Assembly (NCBI GenBank): GCA_023247595.1
Contig: JAHFGF010000024.1
Location: forward strand, 1-13,540
Length of the DNA: 13,540 nucleotides
Source of the DNA: Candidatus Omnitrophota bacterium
GTDB taxonomy: Bacteria > Omnitrophota > Koll11 > Zapsychrales > Fredricksoniimonadaceae
Reading direction: 5' to 3'
Below the pieces are notes generated by a model, which saw only the letters and a list, made by a program, of their open reading frames with translations, was not told where the DNA came from and did no database searches. Numbering within the stretch: the stretch's first letter is position 1; every line of letters begins with the position of its first letter. Of this stretch, positions 1 to 9,227 are shown one piece after another. A program made the position numbers and the translations under genes.

Positions 1-3000
1 GATGCTGCGCGGAATTTTTGCAACCAATTCACCACCCGCCACAACATCCTGATCGCTAACGAGAATATGCGCACCGACAGGAATTGAATAAATCCCGACA
101 ACTTCTTTTTTATCATCGAGGATGATGATTTGAGGATGAAACTCCTGCTTATGCTCGACGACAACACGTTCCGTAACTCCCGTTACCGGATTTTGTTCTT
201 CACGAACCGTGACGTCCTCTTTTAAATCCTCAAATTTTACAATACCTTTGACTTCGGTAATAATCGGAATGGTATACGGATCCCACGTTGCCAAAGTCTC
301 GCCTTTATCAATCGTTACTCCGTCGGCAAAAACCAACGCGGTACCTTGAGGCAACGCATGTCGTTCGAACTCACGTCCATATTCATTGTTAACGCTGACA
401 GCGCCGTTACGATTCAAGACGATGAATTCTTTTCCTTTTTGAACAACACGAAGCTGATGGTATTTAACGATACCTTTATTCTTAACTTTAATAAATGACT
501 GCTCAATGGTACGCGATGCGGTTCCACCGATGTGGAATGTACGCATGGTTAACTGAGTACCAGGCTCACCGATACTTTGCGCGGCAATTGTTCCGACGGC
601 TTCACCCAACTCAACCATTCGGTGCGTTGCAAGATTACGGCCATAGCACTTAACACAAACGCCGCGAGCCGCTTCACATGTTAGTGCGCTGCGAATACGA
701 ACTTTTTCGATTCCCAGCTGCTCAATCATGTCGGCTTTTTCTTCTGAAATCTCGTCGCCAGCAACAACCACCTGCTGATCCGTTACAATGTCGACGATGT
801 TATCAAGAGCCACGCGGCCGACAATTCTTTCTTTCAAAGCGACAACAAGCTCATCACCTTCAACGATCGCGGCTACTGTAATTCCGTTTAATGTGCCGCA
901 ATCATCTTCGGTTACGACTAATTCTTGAGCAACGTCGACAAGACGGCGCGTCAAATAACCGGCGTCGGCTGTTTTCAATGCTGTATCCGCCAGACCTTTA
1001 CGCGCACCGTGCGTAGAGATGAAATACTCCAATACCGTCAAGCCTTCACGGAAACTAGCGGTAATAGGATTTTCAATAATCTCGCCGGAAGGCTTAGCCA
1101 TGAGACCGCGCATACCGGAAAGCTGACGAATCTGAAGTTTCGAACCACGGGCTCCGGAATCAGCCATGATGTAAACCGGATTAAACTGGTCCATCTTTTT
1201 AAACACCATGTCGGAAAGAATTTCTGTCGTGTGGGTCCACACGTCGATGATCTTATTGTAACGTTCACGGCCGGTGATGATACCTTTACGGTATTGATCC
1301 TCGATTTTTGCCACGTCCTGTTTGGAATTCGCAATAACTTTGGCTTTTTCTTCCGGAACAGTTAAATCAGACATGCTGATGGAAATACCCGCTTCCGTTG
1401 CTTTAATAAACCCAAGCTCTTTAAGATCGTCGAGTAATTTAATTGTTAAATGCTGACCAAATCGCTTGAAGCAGTCGGAAATCACGTTACCAATTTTCTT
1501 TTTATCCAGCAAATCATTGACGAATCCAAAATCCTGCGGCAACACTTCATTGAACATAATCCTGCCGATGGTTGTTTCAATGATATTTGTCTTAGAAGAC
1601 GACTTGATGACATCTTCCTTCATCTTGCCTTTTTGATCGGAAACGGAAATGACCATAGATGGTTTTTCCTCGCCCCAAACAGAACCGCTGATGCGCAGTT
1701 TAATGCGGGCATGCATATCAATAAGGCCGTCATGATACGCAATCACGGATTCCTGCGCGTCGGAAAACAAATGACCTTCTCCCTTGGCGCCCATTTTTTC
1801 CTTTGTCAAATAATAGAGACCAAGAACAATGTCTTGGGTCGGCGACATAACAGGACGTCCATCCGCTGGTGAAAAAAGATTGTTGACGGACAACAATTCC
1901 AAACGGCATTCGATTTGCGCTTCCAAAGAAAGCGGAATATGAACAGCCATCTGATCTCCGTCGAAGTCGGCGTTGAAAGCCGTACAAACCAACGGATGAA
2001 GACGAATCGCTTTTCCTTCAATCAAAATAGGCTGAAACGCCTGAATACTCAAACGGTGAAGTGTCGGCGCGCGGTTGAGCATGACCGGATGATCCTTGAT
2101 GACATCATCAAGAATGTCCCAGACCTCAATCTTAGCGCGTTCGACCATGCGCTTGGCACCTTTGATGGTGTGCACAAAACCTTTTTCGCGCAATTTGCGG
2201 ATGATAAAAGGCTCAAAAAGCTCCAACGCCATCTTTTTGGGAAGACCGCATTGATGCAGTTTCAATTCCGGCCCGACGACAATGACCGAACGGCCGGAAT
2301 AATCCACGCGTTTACCGAGGAGGTTCATACGGAAACGGCCTTGCTTACCCTTTAACATATCGGAAAGGGACTTCAAAGGACGGTTACCTGAACCTAAAAC
2401 CGGACGGCCATGACGACCGTTATCCAACAAAGCGTCAACAGCTTCCTGAAGCATGCGTTTTTCGTTACGGATGATGATTTCAGGAGCATTGAGATCAATC
2501 AATTTCTTCAAACGGTTATTTCTGTTAATAACCCGTCGGTAAAGATCATTTAAATCAGATGTGGCGAATCGCCCGCCTTCTAGAGGAACCAACGGACGCA
2601 GATCCGGAGGGATAACAGGAAGGATATCTAAAATCATCCAGTCCGCCTGGTTTCCGGAAATTTTAAAATCTTCAACAATCTTAAGGTTTTTGGCAATCTT
2701 CTTGAAGTTTGTACCGCTCGGATTTGAACTCTCTAAATCTTTGCGTAGTTTTTTGCACAGAGTATTCAAATCAGTTTCACGCAGAAGATCACGGATAGCC
2801 TCAGCCCCGATCTTAGCCTTGAATGCCCCGCCGTGCTTGACTAAAGCATCCTGATATTGATCCTCGGAAAGCAGTTCTTTTTTCTTAAGAGACGTTTCGC
2901 CCGGATCCATAACAACATATTCTTCATAATAAATAATTTTCTCCAGATCACGCAAACCAATCTGAAGCATGGCCGACAAACGCGACGGAACCGCTTTATA

Positions 3001-3324
3001 AAACCATATATGAGTAACAGGACAAGCCAAATCAATATGACCCATACGTTCACGACGGACAGATGAACGAGTCACCAAAACTCCGCAACGGTCGCAGGTG
3101 ATGCCTTTGAATTTGATGCCTTTATATTTGCCGCAGTTGCATTCCCAATCACGAATCGGTCCGAAAATACGTTCGCAGAACAATCCGTCCTTCTCTGGTT
3201 TCAGAGTTCGGTAATTAAGCGTTTCCGCTTTTTTAACAGGGCCTTTGGACCAGGAAGAAATGATTTCCGGCGAGGCGATTTTAATTGTGATGCGGTCTTG
3301 ATTTTTAATATCGATTTTGCTCAT
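1..3324 (-). CDS. rpoC: RNA polymerase beta' subunit (partial, 3' end beyond window)
   Basis: Largest subunit of the transcribing RNA polymerase. It holds the active-site magnesium and, with beta, forms the main channel. 1108 codons are open from the ATG at 3324 to the window edge with no stop. The last visible residues ([10 protein letters not shown]) align with the region just before the conserved ITGGLPRV segment of other RpoC proteins, so roughly the last fifth is missing. Visible marks: N-terminal zinc site C62, C64, C77, C80; catalytic NADFDGD at 451-457, whose three Asp bind magnesium; second zinc site C809, C883, C890, C893; bridge helix/trigger loop region ending in M927-R928 and TFHIGG. 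Numbering tracks E. coli within 5-7 residues through this part, so no large insertion precedes the trigger loop. It lies 69 bp downstream of rpoB and is probably co-transcribed with it. The Shine-Dalgarno site is weak (GGATAAAG region at about 3333-3340). Confidence 0.98.
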   Translation of the reverse strand, partial: MSKIDIKNQDRITIKIASPEIISSWSKGPVKKAETLNYRTLKPEKDGLFCERIFGPIRDWECNCGKYKGIKFKGITCDRCGVLVTRSSVRRERMGHIDLACPVTHIWFYKAVPSRLSAMLQIGLRDLEKIIYYEEYVVMDPGETSLKKKELLSEDQYQDALVKHGGAFKAKIGAEAIRDLLRETDLNTLCKKLRKDLESSNPSGTNFKKIAKNLKIVEDFKISGNQADWMILDILPVIPPDLRPLVPLEGGRFATSDLNDLYRRVINRNNRLKKLIDLNAPEIIIRNEKRMLQEAVDALLDNGRHGRPVLGSGNRPLKSLSDMLKGKQGRFRMNLLGKRVDYSGRSVIVVGPELKLHQCGLPKKMALELFEPFIIRKLREKGFVHTIKGAKRMVERAKIEVWDILDDVIKDHPVMLNRAPTLHRLSIQAFQPILIEGKAIRLHPLVCTAFNADFDGDQMAVHIPLSLEAQIECRLELLSVNNLFSPADGRPVMSPTQDIVLGLYYLTKEKMGAKGEGHLFSDAQESVIAYHDGLIDMHARIKLRISGSVWGEEKPSMVISVSDQKGKMKEDVIKSSSKTNIIETTIGRIMFNEVLPQDFGFVNDLLDKKKIGNVISDCFKRFGQHLTIKLLDDLKELGFIKATEAGISISMSDLTVPEEKAKVIANSKQDVAKIEDQYRKGIITGRERYNKIIDVWTHTTEILSDMVFKKMDQFNPVYIMADSGARGSKLQIRQLSGMRGLMAKPSGEIIENPITASFREGLTVLEYFISTHGARKGLADTALKTADAGYLTRRLVDVAQELVVTEDDCGTLNGITVAAIVEGDELVVALKERIVGRVALDNIVDIVTDQQVVVAGDEISEEKADMIEQLGIEKVRIRSALTCEAARGVCVKCYGRNLATHRMVELGEAVGTIAAQSIGEPGTQLTMRTFHIGGTASRTIEQSFIKVKNKGIVKYHQLRVVQKGKEFIVLNRNGAVSVNNEYGREFERHALPQGTALVFADGVTIDKGETLATWDPYTIPIITEVKGIVKFEDLKEDVTVREEQNPVTGVTERVVVEHKQEFHPQIIILDDKKEVVGIYSIPVGAHILVSDQDVVAGGELVAKIPRSI

Positions 3325-3393
3325 AGACAATTCTTTATCCCGTCATTTTTCCACATTTCCATTAAGAAGGAAATGACGAGGCTCGTCAGTAAA
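3325..3393 (-). other. rpoB-rpoC spacer with competing inverted repeats
   Basis: This 69-bp spacer holds three inverted repeats that cannot all form at once. (A) A 15-bp palindrome at 3374-3388 (TGACGA, 3-nt loop, TCGTCA). (B) CATTTCC at 3354-3360 pairing with GGAAATG at 3369-3375. (C) CGTCATTT at 3341-3348 pairing with AAATGACG at 3371-3378, which uses bases of both A and B. None is followed by a T-run in the transcribed direction, so a terminator is unlikely. A processing site, or a structure that sets rpoC translation relative to rpoB, is possible. Confidence 0.5.
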
Positions 3394-6300
3394 TTAACTG
3401 CCGGCCTTTTTGTCTTCAATTTCCGTTTCGTCGGTTTGTGGAGCTTGTGTGCCTTCGGCTTTTTCCAAGCGTATATCCAGACACAACCCTTGCAATTCTT
3501 TGACAAGAACGTTAAATGATTCCGGAGTACCCGGAGCCAAAGCCTGCTCGCCTTTGACAATCGCTTCATAAATACGGCTGCGGCCGGTCACGTCGTCAGA
3601 CTTAACGGTCAGCATTTCCTGCAGCGTATAGGCAGCGCCATAAGCTTCCAGAGCCCAGACTTCCATTTCTCCAAATCTCTGGCCTCCAAAATGCGCTTTA
3701 CCGCCGAGAGGTTGCTGAGTAACCAAAGAATACGGACCAATAGATCTGGCATGGATTTTTTCATCCACCAGATGGTTTAGTTTCAGCATATAAATCGCAC
3801 CAACGGTGACCTTTTGAGCAAATGACTCGCCGGTGAAACCGTCGTAGACAATGGTCTTGCCGTCTTCAGATAAACCGGCTTCTTTAAGATGCTGACGAAT
3901 CTCTTCTTCCGTTGCTCCGTTGAAAACCGGTGTTTCAGCGTAAAAACCTAAGGCATGAGCGGCCCAACCCAAATGGGTTTCAAGCAGCTGCCCGACGTTC
4001 ATACGTGACGGAACACCTAGCGGATTCAAAATAATATCAACTGAACGACCATCCGCTAAAAACGGCATATCTTCCTGAGGAACGATACGCGACACAATAC
4101 CTTTATTTCCATGCCGGCCGGCCATTTTATCACCAACCTGCAATTTACGTTTAGTGGCAACATAGACGACCACGCGCTTGAGAACACCAGCAGGCAACTC
4201 ATCACCTCGGCGGACTCTGTCAATTTCGCGGGCCTCTTCTTCCATCAATTCAGCAATTTTATCGTTATAGAATTCCAGCAATTGACGCGGTTCACTGTCT
4301 TCTTCCAAGTCATCCACCGTGAGGCGGTTGACTTTCTTTTTGTCAATGCCCAGAACTTTGCTTAATTTGGCGTCTTTCTCATTAATAATAAACTGAACTT
4401 CCTGGACAAAATATTCTTTAATTTTGACGACAGCGGCGGACTCCTTGGATTTATCTTCCTTGGATTTACGGCCGCGCTCATTGCGCTGGAACGATTCAAT
4501 ATTTACGACGACACCTTCAATACCTGGAGGCAGAGTCAGTGACGTATCACGGACATCCGCTGCTTTTTCACCGAATATCGCGCGCAGTAAACGTTCTTCG
4601 GGGGATAATTCTTTTTCGCTCTTCGGAGTAACTTTTCCGACGAGAATATCGCCAGCCTTGACTTCAGCTCCGACGCGCACCACACCATCTTCCATTAAAT
4701 CTTTGAGGGCTTCCTCGCCGACATTTGGAATATCGCGGGTGATTTCTTCATTCCCTAAGCGCGTTTCACGGCATTCGCATTCAAAACGCTCCACGTGGAT
4801 AGATGTGAATTTATCTTCTCCAACAATCTTCTCATTAATGAGGATAGCGTCTTCGAAGTTATAACCGCGCCACGGCATAAAGGCGACAATCGCATTTCGG
4901 CCTAAAGCCAAACGGCCGTCTCTTGTGCCGATACCGTCGGCAATAATCTGGCCAGCTTCAACTTTCTGGCCTAACTTGACAAGCGGCGTCTGATGAACAC
5001 AGGTGTTCGCGTTAGACCTCATAAAATTTTTCAAAGTATAAACATTTTTCCCAACAACAATTTCGCGTCCATCCACTTTGGAAACGGTCCCGGACTCTTT
5101 AGCGACGATAACAACGCCGGAATCCCTGGCCACTTTTTCTTCCATACCGGTTCCAACGTAAGGAACTTCAGTCACCATTAAGGGAACCGCCTGACGCTGC
5201 ATGTTTGAACCCATCAGCGCGCGGTTAGCGTCGTCATGTTCCAAGAACGGAATCAATGACGCAGCCACCGAAACAAGCTGTTTCGGAGAAACGTCCATAA
5301 GCTCTACCTTATTAGGGGCAACGCGCGGGAAATCCGCTTTATAACGGCAGGACACGTCTTTGTCCGTAATGGTTCCGTCTTTATCAAAACGGGTGTTGGC
5401 CTGAGCAATGTATTTGTTCTGGTCAACATCCGCTGTTAAATATTCAAACTTCTTGGTTATTCTTCCATCGACAACTTTACGGTAAGGCGTTTCGATAAAA
5501 CCCAACTCGTTAACGCGCGCGCATGTTGTTAACGAAGCGATAAGACCGATGTTCGGTCCTTCAGGAGTTTCAATCGGACAAACGCGGCCGTAATGCGTCG
5601 GGTGAACGTCGCGCACTTCAAAACCAGCGCGTTCACGGGAAAGACCGCCCGGGCCCAGCGCGGACATACGGCGTTTATGGGTCATTTCTGATAAAGGATT
5701 AACCTGATCCATAAATTGCGAAAGCTGGCTTCGCGCGAAAAAGTCCTGGATCTGGTTGGAAAACAAACGGGAATTGATTAAATGATGAATGGTCAAATTT
5801 TCAAAACTGCTCATGACAACCAAGCGCTCTTTGATGGATCTTTCCAAACGGGACAGGCCGATACGCACCTGATTTTGAACCAATTCCCCGACGGATTTGA
5901 TTCTTCTGTTACCCAAGTGATCGATATCATCCGTTTCTCCCCGGCCTTCACGCAAACCGACCAGGTAACGAATGACTTCAACAACTGTCCTAATATCCAA
6001 CACACGGTTGTCCAAAGGAGCATCCGTGTTTAACTTACGGTTGACAATGTGCCGGCCGACCTTGCTTAAGTCATATCGTTTCGGATCAGAGAACAACCGG
6101 AAGAATAATGTTTCGGCCACTTCAACAGTCGCCGGTTCCGTCGGGCGCATCTTACGGTAAAAATCAAGCAGCGCCTCTTCTTTTGAAGTTGTGTGATCTT
6201 TTTCAAGCGTGGGCTTGAGTTTATCAAAATAATCTCCCAGCATCTGCTTCATGGATTCTGGATCAGAAAGACCCATAATACGCAGAATCTGAGACGCCGG

Positions 6301-6870
6301 AAAATTACGGCGTCGGTCGACATAGGCAATCAACACATCGTTTAGATCGTATTTGATTTCAAACCATGCCCCGCGGGAAGGGATAATTCTTCCATAGTAA
6401 ATGCTTTTTCCTGTGGGATGGGTTTCTTCTTCGAAGGAAACTCCCGGCGGGCGCTGAATCTGCGAAACCACGACACGTTCATCACCGTTGATGATAAACG
6501 TTCCAGTATCCGTCATAAGAGGAAAATCACCGAAATAAACTTCTTGTTCTTTGATATCAACAGGAGTTATCAATCGAAGTTTAACCTTAAGCGGTGCCGC
6601 GTAGGTCATACCGCGACGCTGGCATTCATAACGGGAATATTTTTCTTTACCGAGGGTGTAACCTATATACTCAAGACGAATTTGTCCATCATAGCTTTCT
6701 AGCGGAAAGACTTCGCGAAAGACTTCTTCCAAACCAACATCTTTGCGCTGGTCTGGCATAAGATCACGTTGTAAAAATTCTGCGTAGGAAACGGTTTGGA
6801 TATCTAACAGCTGCGGGACTTCGAAATTGTCTTGGAATTTACCAAAATTCTTGATCTTCAGTTTTCCCAT
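3394..6870 (-). CDS. rpoB: RNA polymerase beta subunit
   Basis: Second large subunit of RNA polymerase and the rifampicin target; it forms the catalytic core with RpoC. It has 1158 residues and is complete. It is shorter than the 1342 of E. coli because it lacks the large lineage-specific inserts. Visible marks: the rifampicin cluster at about 381-411, with Q385, D388, H398 and S403 equal to the wild-type residues E. coli Q513, D516, H526 and S531, which predicts a sensitive target; V390 stands where E. coli has N518. Also GYNFEDAIL at 669-677 (acidic active-site loop), GDKMAGRHGNKG at 913-924 with the conserved active-site lysine K915, and the C-terminal GGKAHFGGQRFGEMEVWALE clamp segment at 1056-1075. 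A charged, low-complexity tail covers 1136-1158. The ATG at 6870 is preceded by a purine-rich AAAGAG at about 6 nt. It lies between rplL and rpoC in the conserved order. Confidence 0.99.
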   Translation of the reverse strand: MGKLKIKNFGKFQDNFEVPQLLDIQTVSYAEFLQRDLMPDQRKDVGLEEVFREVFPLESYDGQIRLEYIGYTLGKEKYSRYECQRRGMTYAAPLKVKLRLITPVDIKEQEVYFGDFPLMTDTGTFIINGDERVVVSQIQRPPGVSFEEETHPTGKSIYYGRIIPSRGAWFEIKYDLNDVLIAYVDRRRNFPASQILRIMGLSDPESMKQMLGDYFDKLKPTLEKDHTTSKEEALLDFYRKMRPTEPATVEVAETLFFRLFSDPKRYDLSKVGRHIVNRKLNTDAPLDNRVLDIRTVVEVIRYLVGLREGRGETDDIDHLGNRRIKSVGELVQNQVRIGLSRLERSIKERLVVMSSFENLTIHHLINSRLFSNQIQDFFARSQLSQFMDQVNPLSEMTHKRRMSALGPGGLSRERAGFEVRDVHPTHYGRVCPIETPEGPNIGLIASLTTCARVNELGFIETPYRKVVDGRITKKFEYLTADVDQNKYIAQANTRFDKDGTITDKDVSCRYKADFPRVAPNKVELMDVSPKQLVSVAASLIPFLEHDDANRALMGSNMQRQAVPLMVTEVPYVGTGMEEKVARDSGVVIVAKESGTVSKVDGREIVVGKNVYTLKNFMRSNANTCVHQTPLVKLGQKVEAGQIIADGIGTRDGRLALGRNAIVAFMPWRGYNFEDAILINEKIVGEDKFTSIHVERFECECRETRLGNEEITRDIPNVGEEALKDLMEDGVVRVGAEVKAGDILVGKVTPKSEKELSPEERLLRAIFGEKAADVRDTSLTLPPGIEGVVVNIESFQRNERGRKSKEDKSKESAAVVKIKEYFVQEVQFIINEKDAKLSKVLGIDKKKVNRLTVDDLEEDSEPRQLLEFYNDKIAELMEEEAREIDRVRRGDELPAGVLKRVVVYVATKRKLQVGDKMAGRHGNKGIVSRIVPQEDMPFLADGRSVDIILNPLGVPSRMNVGQLLETHLGWAAHALGFYAETPVFNGATEEEIRQHLKEAGLSEDGKTIVYDGFTGESFAQKVTVGAIYMLKLNHLVDEKIHARSIGPYSLVTQQPLGGKAHFGGQRFGEMEVWALEAYGAAYTLQEMLTVKSDDVTGRSRIYEAIVKGEQALAPGTPESFNVLVKELQGLCLDIRLEKAEGTQAPQTDETEIEDKKAGS

Positions 6871-6885
6871 ATTCTCTTTCGATGT

Positions 6886-6902
6886 ATTGATCTGCGATCA
6901 AT
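6886..6902 (-). repeat. Perfect inverted repeat just upstream of rpoB
   Basis: ATTGATC and GATCAAT form a perfect 7-bp stem around a 3-nt loop. It ends about 15 nt before the rpoB start codon and directly 5' of the purine-rich ribosome binding site. As RNA it would be a small hairpin next to the initiation region; as DNA it is a compact operator-like palindrome. No T-run follows. Confidence 0.5.
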
Positions 6903-6968
6903 GTGTGAAGGATTAAAGAATCTGTACGGCGATTAACCCCAATTGATTCTGATGAACATTTATGGTTA

Positions 6969-7004
6969 AATCTCCAAAACCATTTTTTTATGGCTTTGGA
7001 GATT
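6969..7004 (-). promoter_or_regulatory. Strong rplL-rpoB intergenic hairpin (attenuator or RNase processing site)
   Basis: In the transcribed orientation, AATCTCCAAAGCCAT pairs with ATGGTTTTGGAGATT, giving a continuous 15-bp stem with a six-A loop. The one non-Watson-Crick position is a G-U wobble in the minus-strand RNA and an A-C mismatch on the other strand, which favours a role in the rplL-rpoB transcript. No U-run follows the stem, so it is not a standard intrinsic terminator. In E. coli the same spacer carries an attenuator and an RNase III cleavage site that separate L7/L12 output from beta output. By position and shape this is a likely analogue, but not a proven homologue. Confidence 0.7.
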
Positions 7005-7036
7005 CGACCTCAATTCACGACAAAATCAATACTATA

Positions 7037-7426
7037 TTATTGAAGTTCAACTTTAGCGCCGGCCGCTTCTAACTTTTTCTTAAGATCTTCAGCTTCTGCT
7101 TTGGGAACAGCTTCCTTAACTACCTTTGGAGCCGCTTCAACCAGATCTTTAGCTTCCTTAAGACCTAAGTTAGTAACAGCACGAACTTCCTTAATAACGC
7201 CAATTTTGTTAGCGCCAGCTTCTTTAAGCAGAACATTGAAGGAAGTTTTTTCTTCTACCGGAGCAGCCGCTGCAGCACCGCCGCCAGCACCGCCGCCTGC
7301 CATCATCATCGGAGCAGCAGCCTGAATTCCCAATTCCTCTTCTAACATTTTAACCAAATCAGCAGCCTCGAGAACCGTCAGGCTTTTGATCGTAGTTGCT
7401 ATATCAGCTAATTTTGTACTTGACAT
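7037..7426 (-). CDS. rplL: 50S ribosomal protein L7/L12
   Basis: Acidic stalk protein, present as several dimers bound to L10; it recruits and activates the translational GTPases. 129 residues, within the normal range. N-terminal dimerisation domain at about 3-35 ([20 protein letters not shown]), an Ala/Gly/Met-rich hinge at about 36-57, and the C-terminal factor-binding domain from about 59, including the conserved [20 protein letters not shown] helix-turn. The start is placed at MSSTKLAD (7426) and not at the in-frame ATG at 7450. GGGAGG lies about 8 nt before it, and the upstream codons lie inside the end of rplJ. The gap to the rplJ stop codon is 1 nt. The strong ribosome binding site inside the end of rplJ fits the need for several L7/L12 copies per L10. 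Confidence 0.98.
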   Translation of the reverse strand: MSSTKLADIATTIKSLTVLEAADLVKMLEEELGIQAAAPMMMAGGGAGGGAAAAAPVEEKTSFNVLLKEAGANKIGVIKEVRAVTNLGLKEAKDLVEAAPKVVKEAVPKAEAEDLKKKLEAAGAKVELQ

Positions 7427-7427
7427 C

Positions 7428-7955
7428 TTAGGATCCTCCCTTTTTTTCACTATACTGTTTCAAAATTGATAACAAATCACGGCTTTTTGCGTTTAATATG
7501 TAAGCCAGCTTAGTCGCTGGTGATTGGATGAGAGAAAGTAATTTTGCGATGAGAACGTCACGAGACGGCAGATCAGAAAGACGGCTAACATCTTCTTTAA
7601 CCAAAAAAACGCCTTCCAAAAGGCCACCTTGTACCGCAAATCCTTTACACTCTTTCGAAAACTTGACTAAAATTTTTGAAACTTCAGCCGCATCAGAATC
7701 AGTGTGCACAAATGCCACTTGATCGCGCACATTCGTGTAAGCTGGCTCTAATTTCTGATCCTTCAAAGCGATGCGAGCAATTTTACTTTTTGTAACCTTC
7801 ATCTTAGCGGATTTCTTACTAAGATTTTTTCGCAACACATTCATCTGCGCAGAGGAAACACCGCTGTAACTAACAAGGAATGTGTTTTGATTTTTGTCCA
7901 CACCATTTTTGATGGTGCTTACTAATTGTTTTCTGAATATTTCTCCGACCTTCAT
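7428..7955 (-). CDS. rplJ: 50S ribosomal protein L10
   Basis: Base of the ribosomal stalk: it binds 23S rRNA with L11 and carries L7/L12 dimers on its C-terminal helix. 175 residues, normal for the family. The N-terminal RNA-binding part ([16 protein letters not shown], then an [17 protein letters not shown] segment at about 27-43) and the long C-terminal helix (about 128-170, with [20 protein letters not shown]) that anchors L7/L12 are clear. Its ATG overlaps the rplA stop codon as ATGA (7952-7955), with AAGGTGA about 6 nt upstream inside rplA. Because of this overlap there is no room for a separate L10 leader of the E. coli type between rplA and rplJ. Translation is probably coupled to L1. 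Confidence 0.97.
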   Translation of the reverse strand: MKVGEIFRKQLVSTIKNGVDKNQNTFLVSYSGVSSAQMNVLRKNLSKKSAKMKVTKSKIARIALKDQKLEPAYTNVRDQVAFVHTDSDAAEVSKILVKFSKECKGFAVQGGLLEGVFLVKEDVSRLSDLPSRDVLIAKLLSLIQSPATKLAYILNAKSRDLLSILKQYSEKKGGS

Positions 7956-8638
7956 AACGTCACCTTTATTCCTGGTCCCATTGTCGTTGCAACGGCCAAA
8001 GTTTTTATCAGATTGCCCTTCACGCTGACCGGTTTGGCATGATTGACAGCGTCGATGACATGGGTTGCGTTTTCAACCAATTGATCTTCGCTGAAAGATC
8101 TTTTCCCAATCCCCACATGAATACCACCCTGCTTGTCAGATTTAAATTCAATGCGTCCGGCCTTGACTTCATTGATTGTGCGCACAACATCAGTTGTTAC
8201 GGTTCCCGCTTTGGGGCTAGGCATCAGACCTCTGGGACCCAAAATTTTACCGAGTTTACTGATTTCACGCATCATATCGGGAGTTGCGACAACACAATCA
8301 AACTCCATAAATCCGCCGGAAACTTTATTCACCAAGTCAGCCCCGCCCACATGATCAGCGCCGGCATCCTTGGCTTTCTGCACATTATCGCCCGTGCAGA
8401 AAACAGCAACGCGAACTTTTTTTCCAACGCCATGAGGCAATGCCACCGTGCCGCGGACTGCTTGTTCAGGTGACTTCAAATCGATATTCAGATGAAAGTG
8501 CAATTCAACAGTTTCATCAAACTTTACTTTAGGAAATTTTGAAACATTTTTAAGCGCGTCACGCAAAGGAACGGTCAATAACGGATTTAGATTTAACCCT
8601 TCATTTGCTTTTTTCATTCTTTTACTCAGTGTAGCCAT
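7952..8638 (-). CDS. rplA: 50S ribosomal protein L1
   Basis: L1 stalk protein. It binds 23S rRNA near the E site, helps release deacylated tRNA, and in many bacteria represses its own rplK-rplA mRNA. 228 residues, the normal length. The L1 signature is present as GPRGLMPSPKAGTVT (about 132-146), with Ser where most have Asn in MPNPK, followed by the conserved NEVKAGRIEFKSDKQGGIH segment. The start at 8638 has AAGGGA about 9 nt upstream, formed by the last codons of rplK. The gap to the rplK stop is 4 nt, and the 3' end overlaps rplJ by 4 nt. Confidence 0.98.
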   Translation of the reverse strand: MATLSKRMKKANEGLNLNPLLTVPLRDALKNVSKFPKVKFDETVELHFHLNIDLKSPEQAVRGTVALPHGVGKKVRVAVFCTGDNVQKAKDAGADHVGGADLVNKVSGGFMEFDCVVATPDMMREISKLGKILGPRGLMPSPKAGTVTTDVVRTINEVKAGRIEFKSDKQGGIHVGIGKRSFSEDQLVENATHVIDAVNHAKPVSVKGNLIKTLAVATTMGPGIKVTL

Positions 8639-8642
8639 AATA

Positions 8643-9068
8643 TTATCCCTTGATTTCGATTCCCATGCTTCGGCATGTTCCGGAAATGATGGTAATAGCT
8701 TGTTTAAGATCAGCTGTATTTAAATCTTCCATTTTCATCTTGGCAATTTCTTCGACCTGGTTGACCGTCAAGCTGCCGATGACTTCTTTTCCGGCGGTTC
8801 CCGACGCTTTTGCTAATTTTGCTGATTTTTTAATCAAGGCAGTTGAAGGAGGCGTTTTGATGATGAAATCGAACGATTTATCTTTATAGACGGAGATGAT
8901 GACCGGCAGAGGAATCGGATCACGGCCTTTGGTTTTATCATTAAACTGCTTACAAAAGCCCATGATATTTACCCCGTGCTGACCCAGTGCAGGACCAACA
9001 GGAGGAGCAGGATTGGCCTGCCCTGCCGGAACATATAATTTTATTACTGCGACAACTTCTTTAGCCAT
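8643..9068 (-). CDS. rplK: 50S ribosomal protein L11
   Basis: Binds the GTPase-associated centre of 23S rRNA. It is needed for factor-dependent GTP hydrolysis and for RelA activation on stalled ribosomes, and is the thiostrepton site protein. 141 residues, typical. N-terminal domain with [20 protein letters not shown] (15-34) and its proline-rich face; C-terminal RNA-binding domain with [18 protein letters not shown] and the closing [12 protein letters not shown]. The ribosome binding site is weak (GTGAG at about 10 nt). It is the first gene after a 159-bp spacer holding a terminator-like hairpin, so its level may be set by attenuation. Confidence 0.98.
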   Translation of the reverse strand: MAKEVVAVIKLYVPAGQANPAPPVGPALGQHGVNIMGFCKQFNDKTKGRDPIPLPVIISVYKDKSFDFIIKTPPSTALIKKSAKLAKASGTAGKEVIGSLTVNQVEEIAKMKMEDLNTADLKQAITIISGTCRSMGIEIKG

Positions 9069-9227
9069 AACTAACTCACTTAATATAGAAGTTAATTGTT
9101 TATTTAATTCAGAACACTCAACACAAAAAATAACGGGGTAACATTCCGTTATTCAAGAATAATGTTAAATGTCATTTATCTGAAAATTCAAACAGCAGAG
9201 GCAGCTATCTGAACGATCATTCAACCA
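9069..9227 (-). promoter_or_regulatory. rplK leader with possible antiterminator/terminator pair
   Basis: Spacer between nusG and rplK. In the transcribed direction TAACATT (9161-9167) can pair with AATGTTA (9139-9145), capped by an inner ATT-CTTG-AAT stem at 9151-9160, leaving a 5-nt bulge. This structure uses 9151-9153, which belong to the 5' arm of the terminator-like hairpin at 9129-9153, and it also uses that hairpin's loop. The two folds are therefore mutually exclusive, as in a classic attenuator. The antiterminator is A/U-rich and weak. No convincing promoter was found in the spacer. Confidence 0.4.
9125..9153 (-). terminator. Intrinsic terminator-like hairpin between nusG and rplK
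   Basis: AATAACGG and CCGTTATT form a perfect 8-bp stem with a 9-nt loop, followed by a run of six T in the minus direction. It has the layout of a Rho-independent terminator, but only three G-C pairs, so it probably ends part of the secE-nusG transcripts and lets others read into rplK. Confidence 0.6.

Noticed and set aside
925..2355. Several plus-strand open frames of about 140 codons (925-1365, 1450-1872, 1915-2355)
   Set aside because: They lie opposite conserved rpoC sequence, resemble no known family and have no ribosome binding context; they are shadows.
4424..4864. 146-codon plus-strand open frame inside rpoB
   Set aside because: Antisense to the conserved beta subunit; Ser/Arg-rich composition typical of a reverse-frame shadow.
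7427..7450. Upstream ATG giving L7/L12 eight extra residues (MKKREDPK)
   Set aside because: The extension lies in the rplJ coding end and covers the GGGAGG site; the normal L7/L12 start is at 7426.
9155..9227. Promoter just after nusG (TTGAAT with TAACAT)
   Set aside because: 18-bp spacing with poor matches at both boxes; not better than chance in A/T-rich sequence.
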